This document shows, in pieces, positions 59,136 through 64,000 of a DNA stretch of 64,000 nt; the first letter of the stretch is position 1; every line of letters begins with the position of its first letter. Under the pieces are notes generated by a model. The model ran no database searches. It was not told the origin of the DNA and saw nothing but the letters and a program-made list of their open reading frames with translations. Source of the DNA: Siphonodentalium dalli (taxonomy: Eukaryota; Mollusca; Scaphopoda; Gadilida; Siphonodentaliidae). The translations under genes were made by a program, and so were the position numbers. The stretch lies in assembly GCA_032622095.1 (NCBI GenBank), contig CP136068.1, forward strand, positions 56,878,025-56,942,024, in the 5' to 3' direction.

Positions 59136-61221
59136 GATATGATACCGAAGGAATTACATTTCATCGTGCGCAATTGTGGTCAAAATAACCCAAGTATCGG
59201 AAACTAGTCACACATAATGTACCTTTATTCATCAACTAAATCACTCACCAACTGACACAAATAGGCATTGCCATATCATTCGCATATATCATTAGAGTAA
59301 TTTCTCTTGACAAAATCACAAATGTTTACATGTGCGTTTAACGAACGGTGGTCGATATAACTCGATTTGCCGTCTTTTTGTGATTTACAAGAAATCGCGT
59401 TCGCTGTTAAATTACAGTGGTCTATAGTACTCGACACCTTCTGTACGGCTCAAATAAGCCTGCTATTACAAAAATTGTTTCAGCCAAACCTTGGCTGTTT
59501 ATTTCACAGGAGTTTCTGGGATAACCTGTGTGTCGGCTCAGAACATGCGTGCCAATTGAGGAGAACACGCGAAGGATTTGTGTAAATGTTAGCCCAAACG
59601 ACATTTCGAAGTAACGACTGCTTTGTTGTTTATTTCGAGGAATAATACCGCATCATATGAATTCAGCCCAAATATATTGACAGGTGTCAAGGGTCAAACT
59701 CAAAACTGAGCAATAAAAAACTAATATTAATAAATACCGAGTATATTTAATTTAACGCCAATGGGTCGTTTATGTGCGTTCAAGAGTGTATTTATGCCTA
59801 AAGCAAAGTGAAATAACGATCTTAAAATGAATTGGCCGGTATATTGTATTAGTTATCAGGGTTACCAGGATCGTAGTTGTATAAATTACAATATATTTTT
59901 ATGCTAAGATAATTGCGTGGTAATTTGTTTGCAATTTATTGATCGGTATTCAGGTCCCATATATGGAAATTCCAAATATGGAAAGTGACGTGCGCAAAAC
60001 AGCTGCATCTGGGTCAGATATATTTATAGCGAAGAAATGTTGTCAAATTGCACGTCTGAATACGCGTCTTATTCTCACTTATACCGTGTTTATATCAGTT
60101 TTATTCTATGTGTTGTTGTGTATTGTATTACTTTGATCAAGGTTGCGCTTTTGTTATTCTCACAAAAGGTAAATTTGATGCGTGTTTGATGCGTGTTTAC
60201 ATTTCAAAATTTCGTCGGCCATGTACAGTAACACTACAGTGCGACGGAATTCCATATCCTTAATTACGAGACTAATTTATCGAATGAGGTCAAATTTTCG
60301 CATATAAGAAGACTCGTATGTTATTCTGCACCATTCTGACGAGTGCTGAAATTCGCATTATTTTCGTTTTTATCGAAAAATAATCGTTCTCTATGTAAAT
60401 TTTTTCAACCAAAAAAAAATTCATTGTTTTGCCAATTTCAAGCTAGTTTATAGCATGGTCATGGCATAATTTGACATAGCGAGTGTCGGTAGACGTTTCT
60501 TGAGTGTGCACAACAAATTTTGGTCCCAACGAAGCAGGCTAAAATCCTGAAATTTGTCAATTTTACTTTGCGTGTGAAGAAAATATTCATTTAAACTTCC
60601 AAAATTGGTTGAAATATGCTCAACAACATTCAGTTGAATGGTGACATTATTTATAGTCACCGACTAACTTCCACGATGAATCAAATTTGTTTTTATTGGT
60701 GACAATTATGTCGCGAGAGATAAAAATGTAAATTTTTTAAAGAAAATGTAAAATTTTAGCTCATTTTAAGACTTTAATTGCTTGTAGATCGGTGTTAATT
60801 ATCCACGTCAATGATGTCATGTCACGCTTGTTAATAATTCATTTGTTCGGAAATACTTATTGGGGGTCGAAATGTATAAAATTTAACTACCACCACTTCC
60901 AAAAACAACACCAATAAACAATAACGCTCTTTGTTCCATGCAATGGAAATGGCTATTTATTGTCCTGATATCAGTGATATAAATGAATGCCTAAAATTAG
61001 TATTATCCTGAAATAAATTTATGCCACTTTGGCGAACATGGGAACCACGGTACAATTTATGCCATTTAGGCACACTTCAGAGTGAAATCAGGGCTTATAT
61101 TTCGGCGAAAATCCAAATCTAGATTCTCGTAAATATTCTCGCAAATTACCCTGGATTCTCGTGAAAAAGTATATATGGATTCTCGCTAAATCAGATGAAA
61201 TATATGCCTTGGAAATATAGC
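59136..61221. other. Gene-free stretch
   Basis: AT-rich sequence with only short ORFs lacking signatures; no repeat recognised. Confidence 0.4.
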
Positions 61222-64000
61222 AAATCGTTTAATGCTTTATAATTTTTGTTTTTCGGAGATTTATATATATGCTTAAAGACATATTATGGACTTGTTATGG
61301 ACTTTTTCAGGTGCGAGAAATTGATAAGTTAGTGCTCAGGGACTTTGCCAAATCACTGAAATTTTCCAAAAAAATCTGCCACACCACTTCATAGAGAACA
61401 TCGTCTGAACTACTCCAAATTGTAAATATTTACATCTCGATTCGGGGCGCAACTATCGGCTATAATTAAACAAAAATGATTTCGCCATCGAGAGTCATTG
61501 CATTTAACTAATATATAAGAATGACGTTGTGTATCATCCATTTGGATTAATATTCGTAACGAATAACTACTTTGAGAAAGATTATTCTTAATTTCTATTT
61601 GATCACTCTGCCCGGTGTCTGCCGGAGTGTTTCACATCACTTTAATCAAGGAAGACTGTTCAGAAAAACTGTATTTCAAGAAATCGTTTAATGCTTTAGA
61701 ATTTTGGTTTTCGGAGATTTATATATATGCTTAAAGACATATTATGGACTTGTTATGGACTTTTTCGGGTGCGAGAAATTGATAAGTTAGTGCTCAGGCA
61801 CTTTGCCAACCTGGGGAATTTTATCATTCTACTAACATCACTGAAAATTTCCCAAAAAATCTGCCACACCACTTCATAGAGAACATCGTCTGAACTACTC
61901 CAAATTGTAAATATTTACATCTCGATTCGGGGCGCAACTATCGGCTATAATTAAACATAAATGATTTCGCCATCGAGAGTCATTGCATTTAACTAATATA
62001 TAAGAATGACGTTGTGTATCATCCATTTGGATTAATATTCGTAACGAATAACTACTTTGAGAAAGATTATTCTTAATTTCTATTTGATCACTCTGCCCGG
62101 TGTCTGCCGGAGTGTTTCACATCACTTTAATCAAGGAAGACTGTTCAGAAAAACTGTATTTCAAGAAATCGTTTAATGCTTTAGAATTTTGGTTTTCGGA
62201 GATTTATATATATGCTTAAAGACATATTATGGACTTGTTATGGACTTTTTCGGGTGCGAGAAATTGATAAGTTAGTGCTCAGGCACTTTGCCAACCTGGG
62301 GAATGTTATCATTCTACTAACATCACTGAAAATTTCCAAAATAATCTACCACACCACTTCATAGAGAACATCGTCTGAACTACTCCAAATTGTAAATATT
62401 TACATCTCGATTCGGGGCGCAACTATCGGCTATAATTAAACAAAAATGATTTCGCCATCGAGAGTCATTGCATTTAACTAATATATAAGAATGACGTTGT
62501 GTATCATCCATTTGGATTAATATTCGTAACGAATAACTACTTTGAGAAAGATTATTCTTAATTTCTATTTGATCACTCTGCCCGGTGTCTGCCGGAGTGT
62601 TTCACATCACTTTAATCAAGGAAGACTGTTCAGAAAAACTGTATTTCAAGAAATCGTTTAATGCTTTAGAATTTTGGTTTTCGGAGATTTATATATATGC
62701 TTAAAGACATATTATGGACTTGTTATGGACTTTTTCGGGTGCGAGAAATTGATAAGTTAGTGCTCAGGCACTTTGCCCACCTGGGGAATGTTATCATTCT
62801 ACTAACATCACTGAAAATTTCCAAAATAATCTACCACACCACTTCATAGAGAACATCGTCTGAACTACTCCAAATTGTAAATATTTACATCTCGATTCGG
62901 GGCGCAACTATCGGCTATAATTAAACAAAAATGATTTCGCCATCGAGAGTCATTGCATTTAACTAATATATAAGAATGACGTTGTGTATCATCCATTTGG
63001 ATTAATATTCGTAACGAATAACTACTTTGAGAAAGATTATTCTTAATTTCTATTTGATCACTCTGCCCGGTGTCTGCCGGAGTGTTTCACATCACTTTAA
63101 TCAAGGAAGACTGTTCAGAAAAACTGTATTTCAAGAAATCGTTTAATGCTTTAGAATTTTGGTTTTCGGAGATTTATATATATGCTTAAAGACATATTAT
63201 GGACTTGTTATGGACTTTTTCGGGTGCGAGAAATTGATAAGTTAGTGCTCAGGCACTTTGCCAACCTGGGGAATGTTATCATTCTACTAACATCACTGAA
63301 AATTTCCAAAATAATCTACCACCCCACTTCATAGAGAACATCGTCTGAACTACTCCAAATTGTAAATATTTACATCTCGATTCGGGGCGCAACTATCGGC
63401 TATAATTAAACAAAAATGATTTCGCCATCGAGAGTCATTGCATTTAACTAATATGTAAGAATGACGTTGTGTATCATCCATTTGGATTAATATTCGTAAC
63501 GAATAACTACTTTGAGAAAGATTATTCTTAATTTCTATTTGATCACTCTGCCCGGTGTCTGCCGGAGTGTTTCACATCACTTTAATCAAGGAAGACTGTT
63601 CAGAAAAACTGTATTTCAAGAAATCGTTTAATGCTTTAGAATTTTGGTTTTCGGAGATTTATATATATATGCTTAACGACATATTATGGACTTGTTATGG
63701 ACTTTTTCGGGTGCGAGAAATTGATAAGTTAGTGCTCAGGCACTTTGCCAACCTGGGGAATGTTATCATTCTACTAACATCACTGAAAATTTCCAAAATA
63801 ATCTACCACACCACTTCATAGAGAACATCGTCTGAACTACTCCAAATTGTAAATATTTACATCTCGATTCGGGGCGCAACTATCGGCTATAATTAAACAA
63901 AAATGATTTCGCCATCGAGAGTCATTGCATTTAACTAATATATAAGAATGACGTTGTGTATCATCCATTTGGATTAATATTCGTAACGAATAACTACTTT
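61222..64000. repeat. Satellite array, 485-bp unit, about 5.7 copies
   Basis: AAATCGTTTAATGCTTTA recurs at 61681, 62166, 62651, 63136 and 63621 (period 485). The first copy (from 61222) is diverged and lacks about 30 bp; the others differ by only a few bases. The array continues past the window. An 88-codon ORF in the last unit (GTG start) exists only because of an extra AT dinucleotide; it is not a gene. Confidence 0.95.

Noticed and set aside
63555-63821. 88-codon ORF at the satellite end
   Set aside because: Needs a GTG start and is open only because of an extra AT in one satellite unit.
1-64000. tRNA or rRNA genes
   Set aside because: I looked for tRNA-like cloverleaf boxes and rRNA-like conserved blocks and saw none I could support.

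Overview
The window is nuclear DNA of an animal, most likely a marine invertebrate. Spliced coding exons with GT/AG borders, a non-LTR retrotransposon, two Helitron families, TIR transposons, MITEs and several satellites point there. I cannot name the species. The only convincing host gene is a two-exon piece of a ferric-chelate-reductase-1-like (DOMON domain) gene at 29.77-30.84 kb on the + strand. Almost everything else is mobile or repetitive, and most long ORFs are by-products of tandem repeats.

Layout. 1-3.65 kb: a long repeat (copy A) whose inverted copy A' lies at 47.28-49.4 kb; A carries a Helitron (2208-3322) whose empty site is preserved in A'. 4.07-10.3 kb: MITEs, a poly-G-ended TIR transposon with target duplications, inverted repeats and an RT relic. 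13.59-22.73 kb: a 9.1-kb array of a second Helitron family joined head to tail (3' CTAG against 5' TC), built mostly of a 122-bp monomer; a lone complete copy of the family sits at 23250-23645 in the opposite orientation. 24.74-27.55 kb: a 5'-truncated non-LTR retrotransposon with a 12-bp target duplication. 28.8-29.36 kb: a second poly-G-ended TIR transposon. 29.77-30.84 kb: the DOMON exons. 31.7-42.55 kb: a 20-bp minisatellite interrupted by a duplicated piece of the DOMON-gene intron, itself split by an 8.1-kb giant palindrome. 42.58-51.66 kb: a large foldback with a minisatellite core, invaded by copy A'. 52.5-61.2 kb: sparse repeats, no recognisable gene. 61.22 kb to the end: a homogeneous 485-bp satellite that runs out of the window.

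The most exciting object is the palindrome at 32863-40994. It starts with AG, ends with CT, is flanked by the 6-bp duplication GTTGAG, and its uninterrupted target is preserved at 30359-30364. Each arm carries the same set of small genes, transcribed outward: a 45-residue C2H2 protein, a 107-residue basic-tailed protein and a 189-residue protein with a C2H2 finger and an acidic stretch. The last two each have a TATAAGAG box upstream, and the 189-residue gene has a polyadenylation signal just after its stop. Six-bp duplications and AG termini are Polinton/Maverick hallmarks, but no polymerase, integrase, protease or capsid gene is present. I read it as an integrated symmetric defective derivative of a Polinton-like element; that assignment is inference. 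The palindrome axis falls inside a MITE, which suggests how the symmetry arose.

The genes do not form an operon or pathway. The links are genealogical: an intron fragment was duplicated into a minisatellite, a virus-like palindrome inserted into it, and repeats elsewhere preserve empty sites that let several insertions be read to the base.
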